Below are positions 19,239 to 27,308 of a stretch of 64,000 bases of DNA, piece by piece. The DNA is from Acinetobacter terrestris. Its GTDB lineage: Bacteria; Pseudomonadota; Gammaproteobacteria; Pseudomonadales; Moraxellaceae. Location: the NCBI RefSeq assembly GCF_004331155.1, contig NZ_SJNZ01000006.1:60627-124626 (forward strand). Reading direction: 5' to 3'. Both the position numbers and the translations under genes were made by a program. Within the stretch, counting starts at the first letter, position 1. Every line of letters starts with the position of its first letter. The notes below the pieces were generated by a model. It made no database searches, had not been told where the DNA came from, and worked only from the letters and a program-made list of their open reading frames with translations.

Positions 19239-19658
19239 TTACTCCGACTTAAACTCAGACCAAGCGTTTAAACGCTCCAATAAAATTTGCGGTGACTGGA
19301 AACACATTTCACGGCTTTCAATATGTACCGCCACTTGAGTGGTATAGCCTTTGGTGAGTCTTTTTCCAGTTTCCGCATCAAAAATTTGATACTCAATTTT
19401 CAGGCGGTTTTCCCATTCTTTTAAAATGGCACGCACCCGAATTTTCTGTTCAAACAAGATGCCATGTGCATAGCGCACGTGGCTTTCAATCACAGGCCAT
19501 GCATAGCCAGAGTCACGCATCTGGATATAATTATATTGAAATTGATCCAGCAACTTACAGCGTGCAATTTCAAAATATTTTAGATAATGCCCATGCCACA
19601 CCACGTCCATAGCATCCACATCATGAAATGGCACTTCAATCATCACATCGGCATGCAT
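19239..19658 (-). CDS. 4HBT-type hotdog thioesterase, APE cluster
   Basis: The 139-residue acyl-CoA/ACP thioesterase has the 4-hydroxybenzoyl-CoA thioesterase motif FHDVDAMDVVWHGHYLKYFE, with Asp in DVDAMD as the likely catalytic acid. It could release the polyene or hydrolyse aryl-CoA. ATG 19658 follows AGGA at a normal distance; the GTG at 19694 would overlap the lyase gene and lies outside the family pattern. It is followed 5 bases later by the LolA-like gene. Confidence 0.88.
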   Translation of the reverse strand: MHADVMIEVPFHDVDAMDVVWHGHYLKYFEIARCKLLDQFQYNYIQMRDSGYAWPVIESHVRYAHGILFEQKIRVRAILKEWENRLKIEYQIFDAETGKRLTKGYTTQVAVHIESREMCFQSPQILLERLNAWSEFKSE

Positions 19659-19677
19659 AATCTGTTTCCTGAAATGT

Positions 19678-21210
19678 TTAGCGAACAAGTTCACTGCTTA
19701 ATAATTCTAGATTTTCGAAACGATCCACCAGCTGCTGCAATTCGTGTTGTAATGGTCGATCTTCCACCACGTAGTCAAATGTTTGCAACACCCAAGCTTT
19801 AAATGCAGCTAATACTTCAGCTAATTTTTCATCTAAATCTTTTAAATGGATGGCTTGGACACTGGCACAGCATAGTGCTGCAATCACCTGTTCAGTGAGT
19901 ATAATCACACGACTAGCATCACGTGCAGCAATGGTGCCCATACTGACCTTGTCTTGATTATGACATTCGGTCGAACGGGAAAAAATTGAAGCCGATAAGG
20001 TTTGTTTCAAGGCTTCTGCCGTCCATGCCGACACACCAATTTGTACGGCTTTAAAGCCATGATTCAGCGGTAAACGTTCTGCTGTTGCCCCGGTCAGATT
20101 ACGTGGCAAACCATTATTCATTTTATAGTCGACCAATTGCGCAAATTGGCGATCCATTAAATCGGCAATATTCGCGATCATGATTTTTAGGCTGTCCATG
20201 GCTTGAGCAATATGTCCGCCATAGAAATGACCACCGTGCAACACGCGTAAATTGACCGGATCAATCAGCGGATTGTCATTACTTGAATTCAGTTCATTTT
20301 CAATAAACTGGCGCAACCAAGGTTTAGAATCTTCAAATACGCCAATAATATGTGGCGCACAGCGTAAGGAATAACGGTCTTGTAAGCGTGAACTTTGATG
20401 TTCAGTTTGCACTTCACTGTTCAGCCAATCACGCAATTGCGCGGCAATATTTTGCTGACCCGGATGGGGTTTCTGTGCAAACAGCACTTCATCAAAATGA
20501 CTCGGATTACCTTCCAGAGCCAATACATTTAGGGCTGTAATACAGGTACTGGCCAAACTGATCTGTTCGGCTTTTTTATAGTTCAGACAGGCAATCGCAG
20601 TCATCACCGCTGTGCCATTCATCAGTGCCAGTCCTTCTTTCGGACGTAACACTAAGGGCTGCATGCCTTTTTCAGCATAGACCGTACTGACTGGAACAAT
20701 TTGTCCATGATAGTAAACATCACGTTCACCAACCAAAGCACCAGCAATATAGGATAACGGAGTTAAATCACCACTCGCCCCGACTGAACCTTCCGAAGGA
20801 ATTACCGGGATGACATTTTCATTCAGCATCCACACTAAACGTTCCAGCAAAGCATGCGAAACACCTGAATAGCCACGTGCCAGAGAACATAAACGCGTCA
20901 CCACTACAGCACGCGCCGTGATTAAATCCAGATTCTGCCCTAAGCCACAGCCATGAAAACGGGATAAATGCAAAGGCAGTTCATTGACTTGATGGGCTGG
21001 AATTTCCACCAGACAGGAATCTCCATAGCCTGTGGTCACGCCATAAATCACGCCTTCATCTTGTAACAGTTGATCCAGAAAATCTGCACCGCGTTGAATT
21101 AAATCACGCCATGCGGTAGATGCGGGCAAAGCCACTGATTTTTCCTGACGTGCAACCGCAACCACATCTTCAATCGAGAGTGGTGTTTCCCCAACAACTA
21201 ACACTTGCAT
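19678..21210 (-). CDS. Aromatic amino acid ammonia-lyase (MIO family), APE cluster
   Basis: The enzyme (510 aa) belongs to the HAL/PAL/TAL family. It has the MIO-forming Ala145-Ser146-Gly147 in GSVGASGDLTPLSYIAG, YGVTTGYGD near residues 56-64, and SSNDNPLIDP. The selectivity pair reads Phe85-His86 (SRFHGCGLG), unlike Ser-His of typical histidine lyases or His-Leu of classical tyrosine lyases. No hut genes are nearby, so a starter-unit role (cinnamate or coumarate from Phe or Tyr) is more likely than histidine degradation. The ATG shares one base with the acyltransferase stop (TAATG). Confidence 0.9.
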   Translation of the reverse strand: MQVLVVGETPLSIEDVVAVARQEKSVALPASTAWRDLIQRGADFLDQLLQDEGVIYGVTTGYGDSCLVEIPAHQVNELPLHLSRFHGCGLGQNLDLITARAVVVTRLCSLARGYSGVSHALLERLVWMLNENVIPVIPSEGSVGASGDLTPLSYIAGALVGERDVYYHGQIVPVSTVYAEKGMQPLVLRPKEGLALMNGTAVMTAIACLNYKKAEQISLASTCITALNVLALEGNPSHFDEVLFAQKPHPGQQNIAAQLRDWLNSEVQTEHQSSRLQDRYSLRCAPHIIGVFEDSKPWLRQFIENELNSSNDNPLIDPVNLRVLHGGHFYGGHIAQAMDSLKIMIANIADLMDRQFAQLVDYKMNNGLPRNLTGATAERLPLNHGFKAVQIGVSAWTAEALKQTLSASIFSRSTECHNQDKVSMGTIAARDASRVIILTEQVIAALCCASVQAIHLKDLDEKLAEVLAAFKAWVLQTFDYVVEDRPLQHELQQLVDRFENLELLSSELVR

Positions 21211-22139
21211 TAATCTTTGTTCCAGAAATTATAGAAATTAAACCATTGATATGGCGCACGAATACAATGCTGCTCAAGTAGGCTGACATATTGGCGTGTG
21301 GTATTTTGAATGACTTGTATGCGGTTTTTTCGAGGGAAATTTAGTTGCTCGGCAATCGCGTGAATATGTACTTCAAAATTATTTGCAACGCGATAACAAA
21401 ACACTGCAAGTACCGGCACTTTCAGCAAGCTCGCTAAAATCCATGCTCCTTGTGGCCAGTTCGCCTCTTCACCCAAAAATGAAATCGGCTGTACCCGATC
21501 TGATTGAACGGGTACGCGATCTGCTGCAACAATCACCCATTCACCCTGATCAAGTTTTTCTTGCAGGATCAGCGCGGTTTCAATACCTAATTCATCCACC
21601 GAAACCAGATTGACATCGGCTTGATCATTGAGCTTTTTTAGAAACTGGTTAAATTTGGTGGCATGCTTTTGATAGACCAAGACATTAATTTTTTGTGGAT
21701 GTTCCGACTTAATCGCCCGCAGCAATTCAATATTGCCAAAATGCGACACCACGATCACCGCACCCTTTTGATAATGGTCACGCAAATGTTCATGGCCCTG
21801 TAAAATCAGTTGCTGTTCCGGAATTTTACCGAGCCAGCCTTCAATTTTATCCAGAATACATTCGCCAAATTGCATTAAATGCATATAGCTATGACTTAAA
21901 CCCGGTGAGCTTTTAAACGGGGAATTCAGTCCTGCAAAATGATGCAACTTGGTTAAATAGAGTTGTGAAGCCTGACGTGCAGTGCCTGAAAAAATCCAGA
22001 ACCACAGAATGATAAAATACATTAATATCCGACAAAGCCAGCGACCACCGAGACGATAGAAAGCTAACATCAAAGTCAGTGAAAACATCCCACCCCGTTC
22101 TTTGATGTCATTCCATTTCATTGGGTTCACTTCAGTCAC
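21210..22139 (-). CDS. LpxL/HtrB-like acyltransferase, APE cluster
   Basis: The 309-residue protein has an N-terminal membrane segment (about 36-52, RILMYFIILWFWIFSG) and the Hx4E motif His133-Glu138 in VVSHFGNIELL of lipid A-type acyltransferases, plus ADRVPVQ and FLGEEANWPQGA. In APE pathways such proteins are thought to attach the polyene to a lipid or sugar carrier. The start may be GTG 22139 (AAAGG 8 bases upstream) or ATG 22121. Confidence 0.85.
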   Translation of the reverse strand: MTEVNPMKWNDIKERGGMFSLTLMLAFYRLGGRWLCRILMYFIILWFWIFSGTARQASQLYLTKLHHFAGLNSPFKSSPGLSHSYMHLMQFGECILDKIEGWLGKIPEQQLILQGHEHLRDHYQKGAVIVVSHFGNIELLRAIKSEHPQKINVLVYQKHATKFNQFLKKLNDQADVNLVSVDELGIETALILQEKLDQGEWVIVAADRVPVQSDRVQPISFLGEEANWPQGAWILASLLKVPVLAVFCYRVANNFEVHIHAIAEQLNFPRKNRIQVIQNTTRQYVSLLEQHCIRAPYQWFNFYNFWNKD

Positions 22140-22143
22140 AGAA

Positions 22144-22878
22144 TCAACCTTTCACTTTCTGTGATAACAAGTGAGGCAAGCGAATCAGCATTCCGCCAAA
22201 TAAACGCAGATGTGCCTGACTCATGCCCAGATTGTCACGCCATAGATTGAAATGCGAAATTCCATTTTCAGGGTAAACCACTTTGGTTGGTACATTAATA
22301 AAAGGCACATCTGCCCATTTCAAACGCACCAGAATTTCACTATCAAAGCCCATACGCGGCTGAAATTTTGCTGAATCCAGTACCTGAATCGTACTGGCAA
22401 GCGGATAAACGCGGAAGCCACACATGCTGTCTTTAATGTCAAAAGACAAGCTGTTAATCCATACCCAAATATGGGTGGCATAACGACCATATAAGCGTTT
22501 TTTAGGAACCGATTCATCGAATATAGGCTGACCAATCACCATCGCTTCCGGATTTTGTTTAGATATTTCTAAAAATTTTGCCACATCCTGCCAGTCGTGC
22601 TGACCGTCAGAATCGAGCTGTAAGGCATGACTAAAACCCAGAGCATGGGCATGACGTAAACCGGTAATCACAGCCTGCCCTTTGCCCTGATTATGGCTAT
22701 GCTCAACCAACTCGACCAATGGATGTTGTGCTGCAATGTCATGTAAAAGTGCTGTACACGCGGCATCACTGCCATCATTCACCAGAATAATGGGCATCTG
22801 AAACTGATCCAAATGAGCAACCAAGGCCTCAATATAATGCGGATGGTTATAAACTGGAATCACAAAACAATGCTGCAT
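22144..22878 (-). CDS. Glycosyltransferase family 2, APE cluster
   Basis: The protein (about 245 aa) has a GT-A fold. Its N-terminus reads CFVIPVYNHPHYIEALVAHL; then come LVNDGSDAACT, GKGQAVITGLRHA and the metal-binding QLDSDGQHD. No membrane helix is obvious. It probably places a sugar on the lipid part of the polyene conjugate. ATG 22878 is preferred over 22884 because GAGG then has a normal 7-base spacing. It lies between the activating ligase (12 bases) and the acyltransferase (4 bases). Confidence 0.9.
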   Translation of the reverse strand: MQHCFVIPVYNHPHYIEALVAHLDQFQMPIILVNDGSDAACTALLHDIAAQHPLVELVEHSHNQGKGQAVITGLRHAHALGFSHALQLDSDGQHDWQDVAKFLEISKQNPEAMVIGQPIFDESVPKKRLYGRYATHIWVWINSLSFDIKDSMCGFRVYPLASTIQVLDSAKFQPRMGFDSEILVRLKWADVPFINVPTKVVYPENGISHFNLWRDNLGMSQAHLRLFGGMLIRLPHLLSQKVKG

Positions 22879-22890
22879 ATACATCCTCTT

Positions 22891-24561
22891 CTAAGCCTGT
22901 TCAGTTTGTGTTTTAAACAACAAACGTCCAGATGCCAGTGTCTGATCTGCATGACTTAATACAAAACTCACTTTATGCAATTTTCTCGACAATTTCAGCT
23001 GTAACACCATATAAGGCTGGATCAGATCTTGAAACTTGAGCTGTTCAAAACCATTACACCACTCAAGGTCTGCCCAGCTTTGACGGGAAAAATGCTGAAT
23101 AAATCTAATCTGTCCCACACCGGGGAAAATTGGATAATCTGGAAAATGCCCTTTAAAGCATTCCAGTTCGGGAGAAAACTCTAGACGATATAGCGCCTGA
23201 TCTGACTCATTTTGTTGTTCCAATACAATAGGCAATAACATAGGTTGAAATAAGGATTTCATGTATTGTTTATTCAGCTTAGATTGGGCATTTTGCGGTA
23301 ATTGTGTCAAAAACCGCCACTGTCTTGGAATGGCGATGCTTTCCAATTTGGCTTTCAATTGGTTTTTTAAGGCTGCAACATATTGGGCTTTGTTGATGTT
23401 TTGCAGTTGTTGTCTGGCCTGCTCCGACAATACCGCAACGCAGGCTAAAATCTGACGATGTTCCCGTTCCAGAATCAGCACATGGCATTGCACCATATCA
23501 TCCAGCTCGACAATTTTCTGTTCAATCGCATCCAGACTCAAGCGTTTTTCTTCCAGTTTGACAATCCTGTCCAAACGTCCTAACAAACGGAATGGACTTT
23601 TTAGATTTTCAACATCAATTACTTCAACTTTATCGCCAGTAAAAATCCAGTCTTCACTAAACGCATGATTGGTTCTCACCTGAAGTTCCTGCTGCTCAGC
23701 TGCCTGAATATCGACATTGGCAAATGGAATCCATAAAGCGTCATCCTGCTTTCGATGCGCGATGCCACCGGTTTCCGAACTGCCAAAGACTTCAGTAACG
23801 GGTCGGTTCAGATATGGGCGCACACCAGATTCCAGTTTCCCACCGGATGAATATACGCTTAAGCAGTCTTGCAACAGCACATCCCGAGTCCAGCGTTTTA
23901 ACAATGCCGGACTGGAAATCACATAATTTTCTATCTTGAAAGCGGCTATTTTTTTTTGAATATCGGCGACATCTTCCGGGAAAGCCAGCTGTGCCTGATA
24001 AAAACAGCGACCGCTCGCCAGTGGCCATAACAACTTAAACAGCAAGCCATAAATATGCTGGTGACTGACCGTGGCAATCGCAATCGCCTGTTCAGGCAAC
24101 TGAAAACTGGCATCCAGGCCCTGCACTTCATTCAATAACTGACGCAAAGTACGCGGGATTTTCTTCGGCTGACCGGTAGAACCGGAAGTGTAAAAATAGA
24201 TTTGTGCCTGATTTAAAAAGGCATCATCCAGATTCAGTTCAATCTTCTGGTTTTGGGTCGTAGATACAGGCTGACGCTGTAAGAAAAATATGTTTTGTGT
24301 AGCCAGTTCTTTTTCCAGATCACTGACCCGGTTCGGTGGCAACAGCACCTGTTTTTTTGCCAACAGTGCCGCAAATAGCAGTACTAAAAATTGGTAACTG
24401 TCAGCTTCCCAAAGTGCCCAACTCTCCTGTGAAAGCGACTCAATTGCATGACTTTGCTGTATCACATCCTGCCAAAAATCCTGAAAATGGATCTGGCTTA
24501 AATCAGACTGAATACACAGTGGTTTCAGTGAATAAAGATGGCTCTGAAAATGACACAACAT
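22891..24561 (-). CDS. Acyl/aryl-activating AMP-ligase fused to a hotdog dehydratase domain, APE cluster
   Basis: Residues 1-435 form an adenylating enzyme: the P-loop YTSGSTGQPKK (124-134), FGSSETGGIAHR (259-270), a GRLDRIVKLEEKR A8 segment and a C-terminal lysine in AQSKLNK. Residues 440-556 form a FabZ/FabA-like hotdog with FKGHFPDYPIFPGVGQIRF. Its catalytic His is present (His472), but Arg486 occupies the place of the catalytic Glu/Asp by eye. It probably loads the aryl acid onto an ACP and supplies half of a dehydratase site. Other APE clusters encode ligase and ApeI-type dehydratase separately or fused. Confidence 0.88.
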   Translation of the reverse strand: MLCHFQSHLYSLKPLCIQSDLSQIHFQDFWQDVIQQSHAIESLSQESWALWEADSYQFLVLLFAALLAKKQVLLPPNRVSDLEKELATQNIFFLQRQPVSTTQNQKIELNLDDAFLNQAQIYFYTSGSTGQPKKIPRTLRQLLNEVQGLDASFQLPEQAIAIATVSHQHIYGLLFKLLWPLASGRCFYQAQLAFPEDVADIQKKIAAFKIENYVISSPALLKRWTRDVLLQDCLSVYSSGGKLESGVRPYLNRPVTEVFGSSETGGIAHRKQDDALWIPFANVDIQAAEQQELQVRTNHAFSEDWIFTGDKVEVIDVENLKSPFRLLGRLDRIVKLEEKRLSLDAIEQKIVELDDMVQCHVLILEREHRQILACVAVLSEQARQQLQNINKAQYVAALKNQLKAKLESIAIPRQWRFLTQLPQNAQSKLNKQYMKSLFQPMLLPIVLEQQNESDQALYRLEFSPELECFKGHFPDYPIFPGVGQIRFIQHFSRQSWADLEWCNGFEQLKFQDLIQPYMVLQLKLSRKLHKVSFVLSHADQTLASGRLLFKTQTEQA

Positions 24562-24573
24562 AATAATCTATCT

Positions 24574-25128
24574 TTATTCCTGAAATTGATTTAAGCGCTG
24601 CTGTCGCTTACGCAAGATAAATTCGCCCAGTAGTAATAGCCCCATCAGCACATAGGAAATAAAACCGTTATACAGCACCCAAACCTGCATTGGAGCAAAC
24701 AACACGGTCGCCAATGCAATCAGGGCATTCAGCACAAAAAAACTACACCACACCATGGTGACTTTACGGGTCCAGATCACTCCGGCTTCAGGTAAATTGG
24801 GTTCTGCCAAGCGGGCAAAACGCTCAATCATGGAAGGTGGACGAATTAAAGTCGAGGCAAAGATAATCAATGCACCGATACTCATCAACACTGGATACAG
24901 CTTCAACCAGGCATGATCTCTTAAAATCAGGCTCAAGCTGCCACATAAAATCGCAAATCCGGTGAGTGGCCAAAGCAAGGCATTGCCCTTGCTAAACAGG
25001 CGCAAGATGCCCAGTACAATCAGCAAACTGCTGACCCAGATATATTGCCCATGCGCCAGACTATAACCCACTAAAAAGGGATAGAGCATTAACCCAATTG
25101 CCACTATCCCTTTGAAGATCAGTTTCAT
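24574..25128 (-). CDS. Polytopic membrane protein, APE cluster
   Basis: The 184-residue protein has five or so hydrophobic segments (near residues 8-24, 30-40, 50-68, 78-92, 125-145 and 150-172) and a basic C-terminus (RKRQQRLNQ). Similar membrane proteins (COG4648 type) sit beside the ACPs in APE clusters, but their role is not established. The ATG overlaps the stop of the upstream ACP as ATGA, so its translation is probably coupled. Confidence 0.78.
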   Translation of the reverse strand: MKLIFKGIVAIGLMLYPFLVGYSLAHGQYIWVSSLLIVLGILRLFSKGNALLWPLTGFAILCGSLSLILRDHAWLKLYPVLMSIGALIIFASTLIRPPSMIERFARLAEPNLPEAGVIWTRKVTMVWCSFFVLNALIALATVLFAPMQVWVLYNGFISYVLMGLLLLGEFILRKRQQRLNQFQE

Positions 25129-25373
25129 GCAGCAGACATGTTCTGAATAACAGTCACTACATCCTGAACCGTACGGACATTTTTAAAGTCTTCAGGATTC
25201 ACTTGTTTACCTGTCAGCTCTTTAATTTTCACGACAAGGTCAATTGCATCAATACTGTCCACATCCAGATCATTGGCTAAATTCGCATTCAGCTGAACAT
25301 CTTCAGGGCTAATCTCGAACAGATCTTCCATCCATTCTCTTAATTTTTCAAGTACTTGATCCTGAGTTAACAT
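25125..25373 (-). CDS. Acyl carrier protein 1, APE cluster
   Basis: The protein has 82 residues and is acidic and helical. The phosphopantetheine site is Ser40 in DLDVDSIDAIDL. It follows the second ACP by 8 bases. The phosphopantetheinyl transferase must be encoded elsewhere, because none is seen in the cluster. The two ACPs may divide starter loading and chain extension. Confidence 0.93.
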   Translation of the reverse strand: MLTQDQVLEKLREWMEDLFEISPEDVQLNANLANDLDVDSIDAIDLVVKIKELTGKQVNPEDFKNVRTVQDVVTVIQNMSAA

Positions 25374-25381
25374 ACAACCTC

Positions 25382-25642
25382 TTATGCCTTTTGCTGTGCT
25401 TCAACCAAAGCCACCAGACTTTGAATTGATTTAAAATGCTGCTTGGTTTCTGCCGATTCAGCATTCAAATGAATGTTGTAACGTTTTTTCAGCGCCAACC
25501 CGAGTTCCAAGGCATCAATGGAATCTAGACCCAGACCATCGCCAAATAGCGGTGCTTCGGTTTCAATATCATCTATGCTGATGTCCTCAAGGGCCAGAAC
25601 ATCGATAATCATTTGCTTTAATTCATCAGCAAGATTGCTCAT
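25382..25642 (-). CDS. Acyl carrier protein 2, APE cluster
   Basis: The protein has 86 residues with the phosphopantetheine Ser41 in GLGLDSIDALELGLAL, followed by a basic patch (KKRYNI). The sequence differs clearly from ACP1, so this is not a recent duplicate. The ATG overlaps the acyltransferase stop as ATGA. Confidence 0.93.
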   Translation of the reverse strand: MSNLADELKQMIIDVLALEDISIDDIETEAPLFGDGLGLDSIDALELGLALKKRYNIHLNAESAETKQHFKSIQSLVALVEAQQKA

Positions 25643-26448
25643 TTTTCAGATAACTCTTGGTTAAAAAACTGGTGTAATTGATGGTTCAGATGACGCACAT
25701 TTTTCGGACTGACTGTGACATCATCTAAAAGCTCATCAAGGTGAATGGCATCCAGCACCTTCACGTGAATATGAAAGGGCCGTGAAGGAATGTGATACCA
25801 CTTTTCATTCTTGGTTAAAGTAGAAGGTGTACAGGTGATCAGCACCGGACGAATCGGCACATTGGCACGAATCGCAATATTGGCCGCGCCGCGCTGAAAC
25901 TCATTCAGCAGCTCGCCTTTTGCTGTACGTGTACCTTCAGGAAAAATCAGTAAAGATGCAGCCTGATCTGTCTTTAATTTTGCAACGCAGTCCTGAATAA
26001 ACTGTTTAGAGCCTGCATTTAAAATATAACCGGCACTTTGCACAGGGCCTCGGGTAAATGGATTTGACCACAAAGCCTGTTTGACCACGCAGTTAGCCTG
26101 TTCCATCAGACCAATCAGCACCACCACATCAACCAGAGTTGGATGGTTGGCAATGACCAGTTCCTGCCTGCTGTGCTGTAATTTTTCCAGACCTTCAATC
26201 TCATAAGTCATAATTCCAAGCTTGACCATCATTTCGGTAAAACCCTTGAAACTATGCTTAATCGCTTTTTGCGTGCGCTGCTGACGCAACTCCGGATTGC
26301 GGGTCGATAGATTGACCAATGGCGCAACCAGCCCACCAATAATTACCCCACCCATGCCGAAACTGGCAAAACTAAAACCGGTTGCGCCCACACGCCACAG
26401 ATAATTGGCTTTTTGTTTAATTTGATCGCGTTTTAACATTTTTGCCAT
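25639..26448 (-). CDS. PlsC-like lysophospholipid acyltransferase, APE cluster
   Basis: The 269-residue protein has an N-terminal hydrophobic region (about 21-45), the NHPTLVD motif (His102-Asp107) and FPEGTRT (169-175), the hallmarks of 1-acylglycerol-3-phosphate acyltransferases. It may pass the polyene chain from ACP to a lipid acceptor. It overlaps the chain-length factor gene by 16 bases and the ACP2 start by 4. Confidence 0.88.
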   Translation of the reverse strand: MAKMLKRDQIKQKANYLWRVGATGFSFASFGMGGVIIGGLVAPLVNLSTRNPELRQQRTQKAIKHSFKGFTEMMVKLGIMTYEIEGLEKLQHSRQELVIANHPTLVDVVVLIGLMEQANCVVKQALWSNPFTRGPVQSAGYILNAGSKQFIQDCVAKLKTDQAASLLIFPEGTRTAKGELLNEFQRGAANIAIRANVPIRPVLITCTPSTLTKNEKWYHIPSRPFHIHVKVLDAIHLDELLDDVTVSPKNVRHLNHQLHQFFNQELSEK

Positions 26449-27071
26449 GCCTGAACCTGAGGGTATTCCTGATCCTGTTCAGATTGCTGCCAAAAATCAT
26501 AAAAATTTTGCGCATCCAGATATTTATGGCGATGATGCGTTAATGCGTTGATATCCAATTTTAAATTTGGCGTTTCAAGGCTGATTACCGCCGACATGGC
26601 AAAACCACTGAAGGGCTGAAATTCCTGATAAATTTCTGGCAAAGCTTCATCGTAATACACCACTAAAACACGTGCATTGGGTTTTGCTGTGGTTTTGAGC
26701 CAGGCATAGGCCTCAATCAAGGCTTCACTCCACGATGCTGCCAGACTGGTCGATGGTGTCGCATCCTGACATAAAATCGAATACAGCCCGGCAATGGCAT
26801 TATGCACGGAAGTCGAAAACTGGGTCGGTGATGGCGTTTGATCTTGCAGCACATCTGCCAGAATTTTCAGGGTTTTATGTTCATCGCCATATTCCGATGC
26901 CCAAACAATATAATCCACTGATTTGGAATTCAGCGAATGAATGGCACTATTTAAAGCCAGTTTTGCAATTCCGGATAAGCGTCTACGCTGCATGGCCGGA
27001 ATCTGTTCTAAGGCGGGCACGGTCTCATCGGCACGACTGTTATACAGTTGTGATACATTTATTTGAATCAT
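26433..27071 (-). CDS. Half-size ketosynthase-like chain-length factor (ApeC-like)
   Basis: The 212-residue protein corresponds to only the N-terminal part of a ketosynthase fold (AMQRRRLSGIAKLALNSAI, YIVWASEYGDEHKTL). The site where ketosynthases have the nucleophilic Cys reads STSVHNAIAGLYS, so it should be catalytically inactive. APE systems pair such a short chain-length factor with a full ketosynthase as a heterodimer. It is the first gene of the minus-strand cluster, 60 or so bases after a good promoter. Confidence 0.82.
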   Translation of the reverse strand: MIQINVSQLYNSRADETVPALEQIPAMQRRRLSGIAKLALNSAIHSLNSKSVDYIVWASEYGDEHKTLKILADVLQDQTPSPTQFSTSVHNAIAGLYSILCQDATPSTSLAASWSEALIEAYAWLKTTAKPNARVLVVYYDEALPEIYQEFQPFSGFAMSAVISLETPNLKLDINALTHHRHKYLDAQNFYDFWQQSEQDQEYPQVQAWQKC

Positions 27072-27129
27072 CGCCGAATTATTCCATACCCTAAAAATTG
27101 TTTAGCTCGGAGGCCATTTTATTCGCCGG

Positions 27130-27159
27130 ATTATAGCATTTGTGATAAAAATTACACAA
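27130..27159 (-). promoter_or_regulatory. Promoter of the APE cluster
   Basis: On the minus strand TTGTGT (27159-27154) is followed after 18 bases by a consensus TATAAT (27135-27130). This gives a leader of about 50 bases before the first gene. It is the only clear promoter found ahead of the 16-kb gene row. Confidence 0.55.
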
Positions 27160-27253
27160 AAAAATATCCTGTATACTTTCAACAACATAAATGTATTTCA
27201 TTGATTTATTTATACATTTAAAGTCTAACTACTAAAGTCATTCTTACCTGCAT

Positions 27254-27283
27254 AAAAAAACCAGCAACATAAGTTGCTGGTTT
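27254..27283 (-). terminator. Terminator of the relA unit
   Basis: CCAGCAAC-ATAA-GTTGCTGG is an 8-bp stem followed by seven T on the minus strand, about 25 bases after the relA stop. It separates relA from the APE promoter. Confidence 0.88.
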
Positions 27284-27308
27284 CTTAGTACTAATTTAAA
27301 GGCTTGAA

